In this document: positions 4,675-5,079 of the stretch, piece after piece
How the letters are laid out: each line of letters starts with the position of its first letter
Numbering within the stretch: position 1 is the first letter of the stretch
Origin: Planktomarina sp.
GTDB lineage: Bacteria; Pseudomonadota; Alphaproteobacteria; Rhodobacterales; Rhodobacteraceae
Direction of reading: 5' to 3'
NCBI GenBank assembly: GCA_022425445.1
Contig: JAKMFM010000023.1
Coordinates: forward strand, 1-5,079
Length of the DNA: 5,079 nucleotides
Notes under the pieces: generated by a model
The model's database searches: none
Told to the model about the DNA's origin: nothing
The model's input: the letters and a program-made list of their open reading frames with translations, nothing else
Made by a program: the position numbers and the translations under genes

Positions 4675-5079
4675 CCTCTTTGCGCATTACAAATGTTCAC
4701 CTGGTTGATCCAGAGCACCAGACCGTCGAGTTGGGAAATTTGAGCATCAAAAATGGCCAGGTCGCCGCCGATGATCCTGCGCTGCCAAGCGTTGACGGCC
4801 AGGGAAAATATCTCGCGCCAGGCATTGTCGACATTGGTGCCAAAGTTTGCGAACCGGGTGAGCGGCACAAAGAAAGCTTTCGCTCGGCGGGCCTGTCCGC
4901 GGCCGCGGGCGGGGTGACCACTTTAGTCACACGGCCAGACACAGACCCAGCAATTGACAGCCCCGAAACTCTTGAATTTGCGAGCCGCAGAGCCCAGGCC
5001 ACATGCGCCGTGCGCAGCTATCAAATGGCGGCGCTTACAAAAGGGCGCTTGGGCAAGGAGATGACTGAAATTGGGTTTT
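4671..5079 (+). CDS. pyrC: dihydroorotase-family protein lacking the metal site (PyrC'-like), N-terminal part
   Basis: This is the first 136 residues of a cyclic-amidohydrolase (type I dihydroorotase-like) protein cut by the right edge; full members have about 420-430. It begins with the small beta-sandwich part (LRITNVHLVDPE, 4-15), then enters the barrel at APGIVDIGAKVCEPGERHKE (49-68) and AAGGVTTLVTRPDTDP (78-93). Active enzymes read D-x-H-x-H-x-R at the first barrel strand; here the residues after Asp54 are Gly56, Lys58 and Cys60, so both metal-binding His and the substrate-binding Arg are missing. MPNTNP is also changed to RPDTDP. Coupling to pyrB points to a structural partner of aspartate carbamoyltransferase, as known for Pseudomonas PyrC'. 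The ATG overlaps the microprotein stop and lacks a good Shine-Dalgarno. A different cyclic-amidohydrolase activity cannot be excluded without the rest of the gene. Confidence 0.9.
   Translation, partial: MTSLRITNVHLVDPEHQTVELGNLSIKNGQVAADDPALPSVDGQGKYLAPGIVDIGAKVCEPGERHKESFRSAGLSAAAGGVTTLVTRPDTDPAIDSPETLEFASRRAQATCAVRSYQMAALTKGRLGKEMTEIGF

Noticed and set aside
4569..5002. Minus-strand open frames opposite the small frames and pyrC'.
   Set aside because: They have no motifs, while the plus-strand frame aligns clearly to the dihydroorotase family.

Overview
The window reads as chromosomal DNA from an alphaproteobacterium. It is most likely of the Rhodobacterales/roseobacter lineage with moderate GC. 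This rests on protein style only: a uracil-DNA glycosylase with a Trp in place of the third Fe-S cysteine, a dihydroorotase homologue beginning its core with 'APGIVDIGAKVCEPG', and the mix of neighbours. It is inference from recalled family patterns, not a database result. I see no rRNA, tRNA, CRISPR array, insertion sequence or phage gene.

Minus-strand block (positions 1-3425, transcribed right to left): a uracil-DNA glycosylase-family protein (2622-3425), overlapped by 4 bases by a MoaB/MogA-type molybdenum cofactor protein (2083-2625, GTG start). After 77 bases comes an RND efflux periplasmic adaptor (548-2005). Three bases beyond its stop an RND efflux permease begins (1-544, N-terminal part only; it runs off the left edge). 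No clear terminator separates these genes, so all four could share a transcript, although only the udg-moaB and adaptor-permease pairs look translationally coupled.

Divergent intergenic region (3426-3584): it holds a perfect 8-bp inverted repeat and a good sigma-70-like promoter facing right, which fires into a very short leader.

Plus-strand block (3585-5079, left to right): pyrB (aspartate carbamoyltransferase catalytic chain, apparently fully competent), a 16-codon reading frame, a 33-residue single-pass membrane microprotein, and a dihydroorotase-family protein truncated by the right edge. Each junction from pyrB onward is an ATGA stop/start overlap, so the four frames form one continuous coupled chain. 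The dihydroorotase homologue has lost the His-x-His metal ligands and the substrate Arg of the family. It is therefore very probably a non-catalytic partner of PyrB, like PyrC' of Pseudomonas, and a separate active dihydroorotase must exist elsewhere in the genome.

The most interesting parts are the pyrB-microprotein-pyrC' chain and the glycosylase with altered catalytic motifs. No wholly new defence or mobile system is visible.
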